Source: Calothrix brevissima NIES-22 (GTDB lineage Bacteria; Cyanobacteriota; Cyanobacteriia; Cyanobacteriales; Nostocaceae). From it: DNA of 64,000 nt. Numbering within the stretch: the stretch's first letter is position 1; each line of letters opens with the position of its first letter. The DNA lies in assembly GCF_002367995.1 (NCBI RefSeq), contig NZ_AP018207.1, positions 4,215,083 to 4,279,082 of the forward strand, in the 5' to 3' direction. Below, in pieces: positions 10,286 to 18,656 of the stretch. The notes under the pieces are model-generated. The model made no database searches. It saw only the letters and a program-made list of their open reading frames with translations, and had not been told where the DNA came from. The position numbers and the translations under genes were made by a program.

Positions 10286-10423
10286 TTGAAACAATTTTGG
10301 ATTTTGGATTTTAGATTGAAATCCAAAAGACGCTCGCGGACTCGCTAACGCTGCGCTATCGCAAATCTAAAATCTAAAATTTCTTGTCCCCCTTGTCCCC
10401 CTTCTCCTCCTTGTCCCCCTTCC

Positions 10424-11287
10424 CTAGCCCCTAGCCCCTAGCCCCTTTAAAATCGGCATAGAATGACCTTGAGGCTGTTTCAAATCCGCAAAATCACAGA
10501 TGGTGCGGAATGGGCAGAAGCGACAGTGAGAACCGGGATTTGGGGGGAAAATTTTACTAAAATCCCCGGTTTCTTGATGATATTTTTGTAAATCTCGCTG
10601 ATGTTGCTGGGCTATGTGAGCTAATTCAAATTCTAAGGATGCTAACTCGTGATGATTAATGCGGATTAACTCGGACTTTTTACAAAGCTCTAAATTATAG
10701 AACGATGCCACAGCTTCCCGTCCTGGGTAGAGATAACGGGCAGCGAGGAGATAAACTAAGGCTTGACGCTGATCGAAGGCAGCTTTACCCGTTTTAAAAT
10801 CAAGGATATGTAAAGTGCGATCGCTATCAATAAAGACACAATCCATAGCCGCATATAAACGGAAGCAATAATCATCCTGGTCAATTAAAATTGGTTTCGG
10901 GAAGCCTTCATCCCCTGGTGTTAATTGGAGGATGTTTTTATTCAACAGCAAAGGCGCGTTATGATATTTCTGCAAAATTTGCCGCACTCGCTGTTGAACT
11001 TCATGATCGGTATGGCTTAATTGCAGTAGTTTGGCGACTTGATCCACACCATCCGATTGCTTTAATAAATGGCGGTGATGGTGAAATTCATAAACCCCCT
11101 TTTGGGCGAGGATACCAATGCGTTGCGGTGGAGTTGCTTTACCTAGCAGTGCCTTCACTTGTGGTTCATGCTGACGCGCTTTGACAAACCCCCGTCTCAT
11201 CTGGCAATGCCAGCGTTCTTGCCCTGTCGCTGGGGCAACTAAAGACCAAAGGTGGTAACTGGCAAAAGGTCGATCGGGGATTGACAT
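10424..11287 (-). CDS. PD-(D/E)XK nuclease superfamily protein (RecB/Cas4-like)
   Basis: 287 residues from ATG 11287 (a TTG three codons upstream is possible). The nuclease core is visible: an Asp-containing strand (YAAMDCVFIDSD), then LHILDFKTGK with the catalytic D..K pair, then a Gln/Tyr-rich helix (QALVYLLAARYLYPG). The C-terminus has a cysteine cluster, HCRFCPFRTICDF, as in iron-sulfur RecB-family nucleases. It is likely a cytosolic DNA repair nuclease, but the partner is unknown. It is divergent from the phosphoglucomutase gene, with 110 bases between the starts. Confident of the fold, less so of the process. Confidence 0.82.
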   Translation of the reverse strand: MSIPDRPFASYHLWSLVAPATGQERWHCQMRRGFVKARQHEPQVKALLGKATPPQRIGILAQKGVYEFHHHRHLLKQSDGVDQVAKLLQLSHTDHEVQQRVRQILQKYHNAPLLLNKNILQLTPGDEGFPKPILIDQDDYCFRLYAAMDCVFIDSDRTLHILDFKTGKAAFDQRQALVYLLAARYLYPGREAVASFYNLELCKKSELIRINHHELASLEFELAHIAQQHQRDLQKYHQETGDFSKIFPPNPGSHCRFCPFRTICDFADLKQPQGHSMPILKGLGARG

Positions 11288-11396
11288 CGCTAACAAGCAG
11301 TGTGAAAAAAAAATAACGATGAAGATACTTGCGGCTACGCACGCTTTGCGCGAAGCTTCCTATAGTAACGAAGTTGGAAGGGAGTCTGTGGCATCC

Positions 11397-12824
11397 ATGA
11401 GCGCTAGTAGCAAATCCAGCAAGATTCAATTTGGTACTGATGGTTGGCGAGGAATCATCGCCGACGATTTTACTTTCCCCAATGTGCGGAAAGTAACAAG
11501 AGCGATCGCTAGCTACCTCGAAACGGCCTATAGCAAAGACAGACCGGTTTTGGTTGCCTACGATACTCGGTTTTTAGCTGATAAGTTTGCCCAAACAGCC
11601 GCCGAAGTCCTAGCAGATTTAGGCTGGACGGTAAAAGTTACCGATCGGGATTGCCCCACACCAGTAATTGCTTACAACGCCCGTCACCTAAACTCAGCAG
11701 GGGCGCTAATGTTTACGGCAAGCCATAATCCTGCACCCTATTGTGGGATTAAATATATCCCTGACTATGCTGGCCCTGCCACACCAGAGATAACTGATAC
11801 TATTGTGGCAAATATCGAAAGTGCATCAGATGCGCCACCTAGTGATAGCCCATCGGGTTCTATCTCTATTTTCGATCCGAAACCCGATTATCTGCAATTT
11901 ATCTACACCTTAATTGATGTCGAAACTATCAAAAAAGCCCAATTAAAGGTAAAATACGACGCTTTGTATTCTACTTCTCGCGGCTATTTAGATGAAGTTT
12001 TGCAACAAAGTGGGGTACAGCTAGAAAGTTTCCATACTTGGCGAGATGTTTTGTTTGGCGGCGGAATGCCAGAACCTAAAGGTGAACAACTCGTTGAGTT
12101 AGTCGAAGCTGTACGCGCCGATAAAGCAGATTTAGGTTTAGCCACCGATGGCGATAGCGATCGCTTTGGAATTGTTGATGAACAAGGTAATGTCCTTACC
12201 CCTAATACTGTGCTGCTGTTGCTAGCACGCCATTTAATCAAAAATAAAGGCAAAACAGGCGCGATTGTCCGCACTGTCGCCACAACCCACCTTTTAGATA
12301 ATTTTGCCGCGAAATACGGGCTGCAAATTTATGAAACAGCAGTAGGCTTTAAATACATTGGTGAGAAAATGCGAGAAACCACCGTATTAATTGGTGGTGA
12401 AGAATCCGGCGGTTTAAGCGTAATCGGGCATATTCCCGAAAAAGATGGCGTTTTAGCCGATATGCTAGTTGCCGAAGCGATCGCCTATGAAGGTAAGCCT
12501 TTAAGTCAACTAGTCAAAGAAGCGATCGCCGAAGCCGACGGCCCGCTTTACAATAATCGTCTGGACTTACACCTCACCGAAGCCCATAAAACCGCCGTTA
12601 TCGACTCCTTCACCAAAAACCCACCCACAGAAGTGGCGGGAATTAAAGTTAAAGAAGTCGGTCGCAAAGACGGCATTAAACTTTACTTAGAAGAAGGAAG
12701 CTGGGTATTACTACGTCCCTCTGGTACAGAACCCCTGGTACGGGTTTATTTAGAAACCAACTCACCGGAAAAACTCAAAACCATCGCTCAAGAAATGGAA
12801 AGTGCGATCGCTAAACTGAAATAG
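11397..12824 (+). CDS. Phosphoglucomutase/phosphomannomutase family protein
   Basis: 475 residues from ATG 11397, chosen because GGAAGGGAG precedes it by about ten bases and homology-like sequence begins right after (IQFGTDGWRG). An upstream in-frame ATG at 11319 would translate a palindromic intergenic repeat and is rejected. All four alpha-D-phosphohexomutase signatures are present: TASHNP with phospho-Ser109, metal-binding DGDSDRFG, sugar-binding GGEESGG, and phosphate-binding RPSGTEPLVRVY. It interconverts hexose 1- and 6-phosphates in the cytosol, feeding glycogen, sucrose or polysaccharide synthesis. Whether glucose, mannose or glucosamine is preferred cannot be read from the sequence. 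Confidence 0.92.
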   Translation: MSASSKSSKIQFGTDGWRGIIADDFTFPNVRKVTRAIASYLETAYSKDRPVLVAYDTRFLADKFAQTAAEVLADLGWTVKVTDRDCPTPVIAYNARHLNSAGALMFTASHNPAPYCGIKYIPDYAGPATPEITDTIVANIESASDAPPSDSPSGSISIFDPKPDYLQFIYTLIDVETIKKAQLKVKYDALYSTSRGYLDEVLQQSGVQLESFHTWRDVLFGGGMPEPKGEQLVELVEAVRADKADLGLATDGDSDRFGIVDEQGNVLTPNTVLLLLARHLIKNKGKTGAIVRTVATTHLLDNFAAKYGLQIYETAVGFKYIGEKMRETTVLIGGEESGGLSVIGHIPEKDGVLADMLVAEAIAYEGKPLSQLVKEAIAEADGPLYNNRLDLHLTEAHKTAVIDSFTKNPPTEVAGIKVKEVGRKDGIKLYLEEGSWVLLRPSGTEPLVRVYLETNSPEKLKTIAQEMESAIAKLK

Positions 12825-12838
12825 AACCCCATCTTTAA

Positions 12839-12862
12839 CCCCTCTTCTACAATGGAGAGGGG
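12839..12862. terminator. Hairpin between phosphohexomutase and LapA-like gene
   Basis: CCCCTCT at 12839-12845 pairs with AGAGGGG at 12856-12862. No T-run follows, so it is either a weak terminator or a structure in the leader of the next gene, whose ATG is 12 bases downstream. Confidence 0.4.
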
Positions 12863-12873
12863 TGTAAATAATT

Positions 12874-13152
12874 ATGAAAAGTATTAGTAAATTTTTGATA
12901 TCTGTAGTAATAGCTGTCTGGGTAATAGCGATCGCGCTCATCTCAGTACAAAATGCTACACCAGTAAGATTAAAATTTTTATCATTCCAATCAATTCAAA
13001 TTCCCGTAGGTTTAGTACTAGCTTTTTGTGTAGGTGTAGGATTAGTTGGTGTTACAGTCCTACAACCTTTATGGGGTATTGCTGATTCCAGAAAAGGTAA
13101 TTCTCGGTTTGATGAAGATGCCGAGTTTTTTGTAGATGATGAAGATTTTTAA
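12874..13152 (+). CDS. LapA-domain membrane protein
   Basis: 92 residues with two membrane helices: FLISVVIAVWVIAIALISVQ (about 7-26) and VGLVLAFCVGVGLVGVTVL (about 46-64). The order helix, VQNATPVRLKFL, IPVGLVLAF, helix is that of the LapA (lipopolysaccharide assembly protein A) domain, also called DUF1049. The short C-terminal tail is very acidic (DEDAEFFVDDEDF). The role in cyanobacteria is not established. It lies 50 bases after the phosphohexomutase gene on the same strand. Confidence 0.75.
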   Translation: MKSISKFLISVVIAVWVIAIALISVQNATPVRLKFLSFQSIQIPVGLVLAFCVGVGLVGVTVLQPLWGIADSRKGNSRFDEDAEFFVDDEDF

Positions 13153-13222
13153 AGTCCGTAGGCTTTCAACTTGGAACTATAGAACACAGGCTGCTTTATA
13201 TTTTTCACTCAACGCTCGTCAA

Positions 13223-13705
<483 letters not shown>

Positions 13706-13718
13706 TATATTAAAAATT

Positions 13719-13741
13719 CCCCAGACTGGAAGCCTGGGTTT
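13719..13741 (+). terminator. Weak hairpin after the first TA module
   Basis: CCCAG at 13720-13724 pairs with CTGGG at 13734-13738, followed by TTTATAAAA. It lies 14 bases after the antitoxin stop. The stem is only five pairs, so this is a tentative call. Confidence 0.35.
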
Positions 13742-13807
13742 ATAAAAACTGAGCCTGCTGATCCAAAATTTTAGAGTTTTTGAGAAGGCGATCGCACTGT
13801 TATAAAC

Positions 13808-14299
13808 TTAAAATGTCCATTCGTGGTTTGGATCGTCAAGGGCAGCACGGACAGAAGCTATATTAGCAAGGTCTTTGAATGGGCTTGATTTAGCTATTTC
13901 TGTGATTGAATTTAAAGTAAGCGCTAATTGTTCATTATTACCAGATGCGATCGCGCTATCAACCACAGCAAACAAAGCGCGAAAGTTTTCTGCACGTTCA
14001 TCAAAAGAGCGATCCAAATAAGCTATCAGCAAATCTCGCTGGGCGTTAATTTTGGTGATTGCTTCTTTTTCCCAAGCATCAATTTCACGTCGCTTTGTCT
14101 TTTCTTCTTCTGCAATTATTTTGTATTCAGAGTAAGCAGAAGAAAGTATGTCAACACATTGTGTTTTTTCAAAAGCTGCTATTTCACGCCTTTTAGTTCG
14201 TTCTGTCTCAGCAATTTGCTTGTAACTGGAAACAATACTTAGTAAAGATTGTGTGGCTTTAACCGCAGTAGTTATCGTACCAATACTTGATAAAACCAT
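13808..14299 (-). CDS. Unknown helical protein, partner of the membrane-hairpin protein
   Basis: 163 residues. Two near copies of one motif, IAETERTKRREIAAFEK and IAEEEKTKRREIDAWEK, are set about 35 residues apart and predict a charged coiled coil. Then come QRDLLIAYLDRSFDERAENF and a helical C-terminus ending ALDDPNHEWTF. There is no signal peptide, and only a mildly hydrophobic N-terminus. Its ribosome binding site (GGGAGG) lies within the last codons of the upstream gene, two bases before this ATG, so the two are translationally coupled. I do not know a function. The C-terminal half looks like a conserved domain of unknown function. Confidence 0.72.
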   Translation of the reverse strand: MVLSSIGTITTAVKATQSLLSIVSSYKQIAETERTKRREIAAFEKTQCVDILSSAYSEYKIIAEEEKTKRREIDAWEKEAITKINAQRDLLIAYLDRSFDERAENFRALFAVVDSAIASGNNEQLALTLNSITEIAKSSPFKDLANIASVRAALDDPNHEWTF

Positions 14300-14301
14300 T
14301 T

Positions 14302-15273
14302 CTAAATACCTCCCAGAGTCTTGTATTTGGTTTGGATGCTTAAAGTGGCAGGGTTTAATAGTCCTTCACTGTCAAAAATAGGAGTTTTCATAATTTCTGC
14401 AATTGCTTTAATTAAAAGTGCTACTTCTTGAAATTTGCTAGCATCACGACTGCGATCAAAAGGCTTGGCTTCAAGTTCCTGAAGTGCGGCTTTAGCACGA
14501 TTGTTTAAATTACAAACTAAATCAGCAAGTTCTACTATCCGCCGTTTAACCTGTAAAAGAAATTCTTGAGCTGCTTCTATATTGGCAATTTCTACGTTGA
14601 CCTTTGCTTCATACTCTCGTGCTTTTGTCAAAGCTTCCTCACCTTTACCAGCTAGTTGAAAACCTCCAACCATCAATGCTGGGCCGAGTGTAATACCTCC
14701 CAATACAGCACCACCAACCGCCACACTACTACCACCCATCCAAGCTATCGCCGCATTCAAACCAGCAGCACCACCAAGTTTTGAGATAGCGACTTCAGTA
14801 GTCCACAATCCAAAGAATCTGGAAACAGATACTGTACCTACACTCCTTGCTAAGGTGACTGCACCAGCGCCTGCTGTTGAGGCTGCAACGGCTGCTGATA
14901 CACCGCCTTTTACCCACTCTTCAGCCTTGATAACTTCTGTTTTATACTCTTGAATTTGCTGAGTAGAAATGTCTAATCCAGCTATTATCTCTAGATTGTT
15001 GTGAGAAGCCTTTTGACCAATTCTTTCAATGAAAGCTATAAAGCGTCCAATTGTATTCTGCTTGATGCGAATCTGCATTTGACCATAAATATCTGCTGAC
15101 TGGTTGGTAATTTCCCAGGCTGCTTTTAGATTTTGCAAGCTAGTTTCATATTTTTGTTGAGCTTTTTCACCAATTTCCTTTGCCTGATTCATATTGCCAA
15201 TACCTTCAGCACCTTTTACTGCTCCGATAGCCCCAGTAGCTAAAGCAGCAGCGCCTAATATAATTGGAATCAT
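14302..15273 (-). CDS. Unknown protein with glycine-rich membrane hairpin
   Basis: 323 residues. The N-terminus (IPIILGAAALATGAIGAV) is hydrophobic. Residues ~28-120 are helical and charged. Residues ~122-210 hold Gly/Ala-rich hydrophobic segments, including AAIAWMGGSSVAVGGAVLGG and TLGPALMVGGFQLAG, which resemble glycine-zipper hairpins of membrane-inserting proteins. Residues ~215-290 are again helical (EALTKAREYEAKVNVEIANI). The start ATG is preceded by AGGAG. It is the first gene of a two-gene operon. The layout, coil then hairpin then coil, suggests a protein that can switch between soluble and membrane states; this is inference. No named family is recognised. Confidence 0.72.
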   Translation of the reverse strand: MIPIILGAAALATGAIGAVKGAEGIGNMNQAKEIGEKAQQKYETSLQNLKAAWEITNQSADIYGQMQIRIKQNTIGRFIAFIERIGQKASHNNLEIIAGLDISTQQIQEYKTEVIKAEEWVKGGVSAAVAASTAGAGAVTLARSVGTVSVSRFFGLWTTEVAISKLGGAAGLNAAIAWMGGSSVAVGGAVLGGITLGPALMVGGFQLAGKGEEALTKAREYEAKVNVEIANIEAAQEFLLQVKRRIVELADLVCNLNNRAKAALQELEAKPFDRSRDASKFQEVALLIKAIAEIMKTPIFDSEGLLNPATLSIQTKYKTLGGI

Positions 15274-15472
15274 GAAATACTCCTGGTAGTGATTAGTATT
15301 TAGTGAAGATGCCTCTAAGGGTTAAAAGTCAAACAAAGGCATCGCCTTATACATATATTTCCCTGATATACCAGCTAATCACCATTTAGGAAGCAAAAAT
15401 TCGAGAATCTCTGAAATACAAGTTGATAATTAGCGATCGCCTACACATAACCAGATAAACTAAAAGCGATCG

Positions 15473-15498
15473 CTCTGATAATATCACTCTGATAATAT
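15473..15498 (+). promoter_or_regulatory. Direct-repeat operator candidate for the second BrnT/A module
   Basis: Two copies of CTCTGATAATAT at 15473-15484 and 15487-15498 repeat every 14 bases, 28 bases before the toxin ATG. A TACAAT hexamer lies at 15512-15517. Ribbon-helix-helix antitoxins such as the one encoded here commonly bind such repeats to repress their own operon. Confidence 0.5.
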
Positions 15499-15525
15499 GT
15501 ACAATTGTGCATACAATAGATGTAA

Positions 15526-15792
15526 ATGGCGTATCAGTGGGATAGAGACAAAGCAGCAGCTAATTTGCGCAAGCACGGTGTTGACTTTGCAGATGCAGTG
15601 TCTGTCTTTTCAGATGATCTTGCAATTACAATCACAGATGAACGTTTTGAAGAAGAACGATTTATAACTATTGGGTTGGATGCTTTTGGTCGAGTTCTAG
15701 TAGTTGTCTATACATGGCGAAATAATGAAATTCGCTTAATTTCTGCTCGTAAAGCCACACGCCATGAGCAAAAGCAATATGAGGAAGGATAA
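15526..15792 (+). CDS. brnT: BrnT-type toxin
   Basis: 88 residues, full length for the family: YQWDRDKAAANLRKHGVDF, then DAVSVFSDDLAITITDERFE, RFITIGLDAFGRVLVVVYTW and IRLISARKATRHEQKQYEEG. The conserved RKHGVDF start and ISARKATRHE end are the BrnT hallmarks. The product is a ribonuclease toxin that is neutralised by BrnA. The antitoxin gene follows after three bases, so the two form one operon. Unlike the copy at 13223 this gene is intact. Confidence 0.92.
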   Translation: MAYQWDRDKAAANLRKHGVDFADAVSVFSDDLAITITDERFEEERFITIGLDAFGRVLVVVYTWRNNEIRLISARKATRHEQKQYEEG

Positions 15793-15795
15793 CCT

Positions 15796-16053
15796 ATGGA
15801 ATCTGAGTATGATTTTAGTCAAGGTAAGCGAGGGGCAATTGAACCTACAACACCAGGAAAAACTAGAATTACAATTCGCTTAGATGATGAAATACTGACA
15901 TGGTTTCGTGATCAAGTTAACGCAGCAGGTGGAGGAAATTACCAAACTTTAATTAACAATGCATTGCATGAGTATATTCAGCAGCGCCGTGAACCATTAG
16001 AAGAAATATTACGGCGAGTTTTGCGAGAGGAATTAGAGCGCATTGGAAAATGA
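15796..16053 (+). CDS. brnA: BrnA-type ribbon-helix-helix antitoxin
   Basis: 85 residues. The N-terminus (SEYDFSQGKRGAIE) is the toxin-binding tail typical of these antitoxins. Residues ~29-66 form a ribbon-helix-helix: KTRITIRLDDEILTWFRDQV and NYQTLINNALHEYIQ. A helical C-terminus (LEEILRRVLREELERI) follows. It should bind the toxin and repress the operon, probably at the direct repeats at 15473-15498. Three bases separate it from the toxin stop. Confidence 0.92.
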   Translation: MESEYDFSQGKRGAIEPTTPGKTRITIRLDDEILTWFRDQVNAAGGGNYQTLINNALHEYIQQRREPLEEILRRVLREELERIGK

Positions 16054-16110
16054 AATAGCGATCGCCTACACACGATCCAGATAAATAAAATTAAGGCTAA
16101 AGAATTGATT

Positions 16111-16335
16111 ATGTCTAGTAATGCTCAAGAAATATATAGCCAAGTTATAACTAACCTGTCACCAACTGAACGCTTACGCTTGGCAACTATGATTCTTAAC
16201 GATCTAGTTCAGCAAAACCTGTCTGTTATTGACTACAGTGATACATGGACTGAGCAAGATCAGCTGGATTTAGCATCTTTCTCATTACAATATGCTGCTT
16301 CGATTTTTCCTGACAATGAGGAGATAGAGGAGTGA
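16111..16335 (+). CDS. Putative antitoxin of a MazF-type module
   Basis: 74 residues from ATG 16111; a TTG two codons upstream is possible. It reads NAQEIYSQVITNLSPTERLR, LATMILNDLVQQN and an acidic C-terminal tail ending PDNEEIEE. The small helical protein with an acidic tail and the ATG/GTGA overlap with the next gene make it the likely antitoxin. No DNA-binding fold could be named. The call rests mainly on position. Confidence 0.7.
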   Translation: MSSNAQEIYSQVITNLSPTERLRLATMILNDLVQQNLSVIDYSDTWTEQDQLDLASFSLQYAASIFPDNEEIEE

Positions 16336-16679
16336 CATTTAATCCTGGTGATGTAGTTACAGTCGATTTTCCAGGTGTCACTGGTATAAAGCGTCGTCCT
16401 TCTGTACTTCTGTCGTCCACTACTTATAACTCCATTCGCCCTGATGTGATTGTTGGACTGATAACTACTCAGACAAGCGTACTGGGAGTTACTGACTATG
16501 CGCTTCAAGATTGGTCAGCAGCAGGTTTGCGGGTTGCGTCTATTTTCCGAAGTTATATCGTTACTTTACCCCGTTCAGCCAATTTAGTTTTAATTGGCCA
16601 TTTGTCTGAACGTGATTGGCAAGGCGTTCGTGCCTGTGTCAAGATAGCTCTTGCTGATTTGGATGATCCTAACCCCTAG
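16332..16679 (+). CDS. MazF/PemK-type toxin
   Basis: 115 residues from GTG 16332, whose GTGA overlaps the antitoxin stop. The family signature is clear: FNPGDVVTVDFPGVTGIKRR with RPSVLLSS, then VIVGLITTQ, LRVASIFRSYIVTLPRS and IGHLSERDW. MazF/PemK toxins cut mRNA, often at short specific sequences. The catalytic Arg and Thr/Ser positions of the fold appear to be kept. It is the last gene of the plus-strand TA cluster. A GC hairpin at 16722-16740 follows. Confidence 0.88.
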   Translation: MTFNPGDVVTVDFPGVTGIKRRPSVLLSSTTYNSIRPDVIVGLITTQTSVLGVTDYALQDWSAAGLRVASIFRSYIVTLPRSANLVLIGHLSERDWQGVRACVKIALADLDDPNP

Positions 16680-16773
16680 CAAATACAGGTTCATAGCAAT
16701 TAAAAAATAGGGCGACAGTAGGGGCGGGGTTTTTCCGCCCTTAACAACATCCACGAACAGAGAAAACCATTCT

Positions 16774-17469
16774 TTAAGTTAATTGTAGCCTCAAGAAATC
16801 AATAAATTCCAGCAATTCTGTATCAGAGAGATGATAACGCGATCGCTTTCCATATCTCTGCTGTAAATATTCTCTTCCCTGCTCTGGTGACCAATTTAAT
16901 TGGTCTAAATATATATCGCTTTGAGCAATAAAACTCGCACGAATTTCTGACATATCTATATTATTAGATATTTCCTGATGCTGTTTATCTTTATGTTGCA
17001 AATTATTGATTTTGAGGCTAACTTTTTGCCCTAAAGCTTGCCAATCTATTTCTCGATGACCATCCCAACTCACGCCCACAGAACGAAAAGTGACGGGATT
17101 ATAAATCGTACAAAAAACAATAGTTTTATCCCCTGGACTCACAGCAATAGTCAGTGGTTTAACTAACTGTTCATAAGTTAAAGCATCAAGTGAAAGTAAC
17201 AAACTTTTGGAAAAATAAGATTCGCTTCCTGACCTGACAATATAAGGCTTATCTGCCAAAATATGCAAATCAGTTTTTTCAGCTTCTCCATAAGAAGTTT
17301 CCACTTTTTTATTAACTTCTATTCCTGTAATTAACCCAGTTAATGCTTTGTCATAAATTGGTATTTGTCTTTGCTCATCAGATAACATATACCAGCAGTG
17401 GTCATTTTCTTTGCTGACAAAAACATACTGAGGCTTAGGGATAGAACCAAACCCTAATTTTACTTTCAT
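16774..17469 (-). CDS. Hypothetical protein with a cyanobacterial C-terminal module
   Basis: 231 residues from ATG 17469; an upstream ATG at 17508 would add 13. The N-terminal ~150 residues (YVFVSKENDHCWYMLSDEQR..., LTGLITGIEVNKKVETSYGE) look like a beta-rich domain of unknown function. The last ~45 residues, NWSPEQGREYLQQRYGKRSR and LSDTELLEFIDFLRLQL, form a small helical module that I have seen at the end of several cyanobacterial proteins of unknown role. No catalytic motif is visible. The upstream minus-strand bases keep a short coding-like stretch (FAVNWLDDAGIIALKETIAK, 17480-17600) in another frame, perhaps the end of a lost gene. Confidence 0.6.
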   Translation of the reverse strand: MKVKLGFGSIPKPQYVFVSKENDHCWYMLSDEQRQIPIYDKALTGLITGIEVNKKVETSYGEAEKTDLHILADKPYIVRSGSESYFSKSLLLSLDALTYEQLVKPLTIAVSPGDKTIVFCTIYNPVTFRSVGVSWDGHREIDWQALGQKVSLKINNLQHKDKQHQEISNNIDMSEIRASFIAQSDIYLDQLNWSPEQGREYLQQRYGKRSRYHLSDTELLEFIDFLRLQLT

Positions 17470-17595
17470 AGCTGTGATGATGTTGTGGTAAAGAGAATTT
17501 GGCAGCAATTTTGGCTAAATTGCGCCGTTTAGCGATCGTTTCCTTTAAAGCTATAATTCCCGCATCATCCAGCCAATTAACAGCAAATAATGCCA

Positions 17596-17799
17596 ATTTA
17601 AAATTGGGAGCATCCCAATTTTGACGCAATACCCTAGAAGGGTATTGCTATACCAACAAAGCCTGCCTTCACAGGCTAAAAGTTTGATAGCCTGCGTTCG
17701 TCGAAGACGTTCCCGAAGGGTAGGCAGGCTTCGTATTTCTAGCCCCACCCTTATAGGGTGAGGGCGTTTTTGCACATTTGGGATGCTCCCTTTTAAATT
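17596..17799. repeat. MITE-like element with long terminal inverted repeats
   Basis: Ends are a perfect 13-base inverted repeat, GGGAGCATCCCAA at 17606-17618 and its complement at 17778-17790. It continues outwards as AATTTAAAA on both sides, with two extra bases on the left. Inside are further palindromic pieces (AGCCTGCCT..AGGCAGGCT, CCCACCC..GGGTGAGGG). It sits between a hypothetical gene and the Uma2 gene and overlaps the Uma2 stop codon by two bases. Confidence 0.8.
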
Positions 17800-18514
17800 A
17801 AATTTCTGGCTCTATACCTAAATCTTTCAATCTTGCTGCCAATAAAAGTACCTGTTGTTCTGCTGCTAACCGTTGCTGTGCTTGAAAATTGGCTTGTTCT
17901 TCTGCTTCTTGAATGCGTTCATCTGGTGTGAGTAATTTTTCCCCTTTTTCGTCATACCAGTACAACCACTCTCTGACAATCCCTTGATAAATTCCCCGTT
18001 CTCGCCCAATTCCTAAACCGATTTGTGGTAACCAAACAGGATTACCAGACATTAATAAATATTCACCGTCTACAAGTTGATAAACTTCCAAAGCTGGCTT
18101 TTTGCGACGGAAAGGATTGTAAATAACGTAGTATAAAACGCCTAACTTTTTGGCATAAAATTCTTTTTTACTGCTATATTCTCCTTGATGAATTTGGGAT
18201 ACAACTTCTAAAGCCAAAATTGGCGATCGCTCTTCTTCCCATAAAACATAACTTAAGCGTAAGTTTTCATCAACAAAGCGCTTCACTCCCAAACTCAGAA
18301 ATCCATGAGGGACAAGGGCTGGCTGGTTAGGGTCATAATAAATACCCATATTCACCCCAAAAAACCAATCCCAACGTTCTGACCAGTTTATCGCCAAGGT
18401 ACTTTCGAGCAATGCCGAAATTAGATGCTGTAATTGATTATCCACAGGATTGTCATCAGAATTGGGTAATTCTTCGGAAGATGGTAAACAGTGTAACGGG
18501 TTGTAGTTTAACAT
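17798..18514 (-). CDS. Uma2-family (DUF820) protein
   Basis: 238 residues. The Uma2 core is PALVPHGFLSLG, then PILALEVVSQIHQGEYSSKK, LGVLYYVIYNPF and LEVYQLVDGEYLLM, ending in a coiled coil (IQEAEEQANFQAQQRLAAEQ). Uma2 proteins have a PD-(D/E)XK-like fold and are abundant in cyanobacteria; their biological role is not settled. Here the usual P-D of the first motif is P-H, so catalysis may be impaired, while the E..K pair is kept. The stop codon falls at the edge of the MITE-like element. Confidence 0.82.
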   Translation of the reverse strand: MLNYNPLHCLPSSEELPNSDDNPVDNQLQHLISALLESTLAINWSERWDWFFGVNMGIYYDPNQPALVPHGFLSLGVKRFVDENLRLSYVLWEEERSPILALEVVSQIHQGEYSSKKEFYAKKLGVLYYVIYNPFRRKKPALEVYQLVDGEYLLMSGNPVWLPQIGLGIGRERGIYQGIVREWLYWYDEKGEKLLTPDERIQEAEEQANFQAQQRLAAEQQVLLLAARLKDLGIEPEI

Positions 18515-18656
18515 AATCGTTATGGTAAATGCTGACTCTAAATAGATTGTTCTAAAATCGCCAAAATTTTATTGTTGATATCTTCAGTCAATTTGATGTT
18601 TTCGTTAAAATTAAGCTAGATAGCAGTAATATCTAATTTTATAAAAATATTGTCAA

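Noticed and set aside
11319-11396. Upstream start for the phosphohexomutase
   Set aside because: It would translate a common palindromic intergenic repeat. ATG 11397 has the better ribosome binding site.
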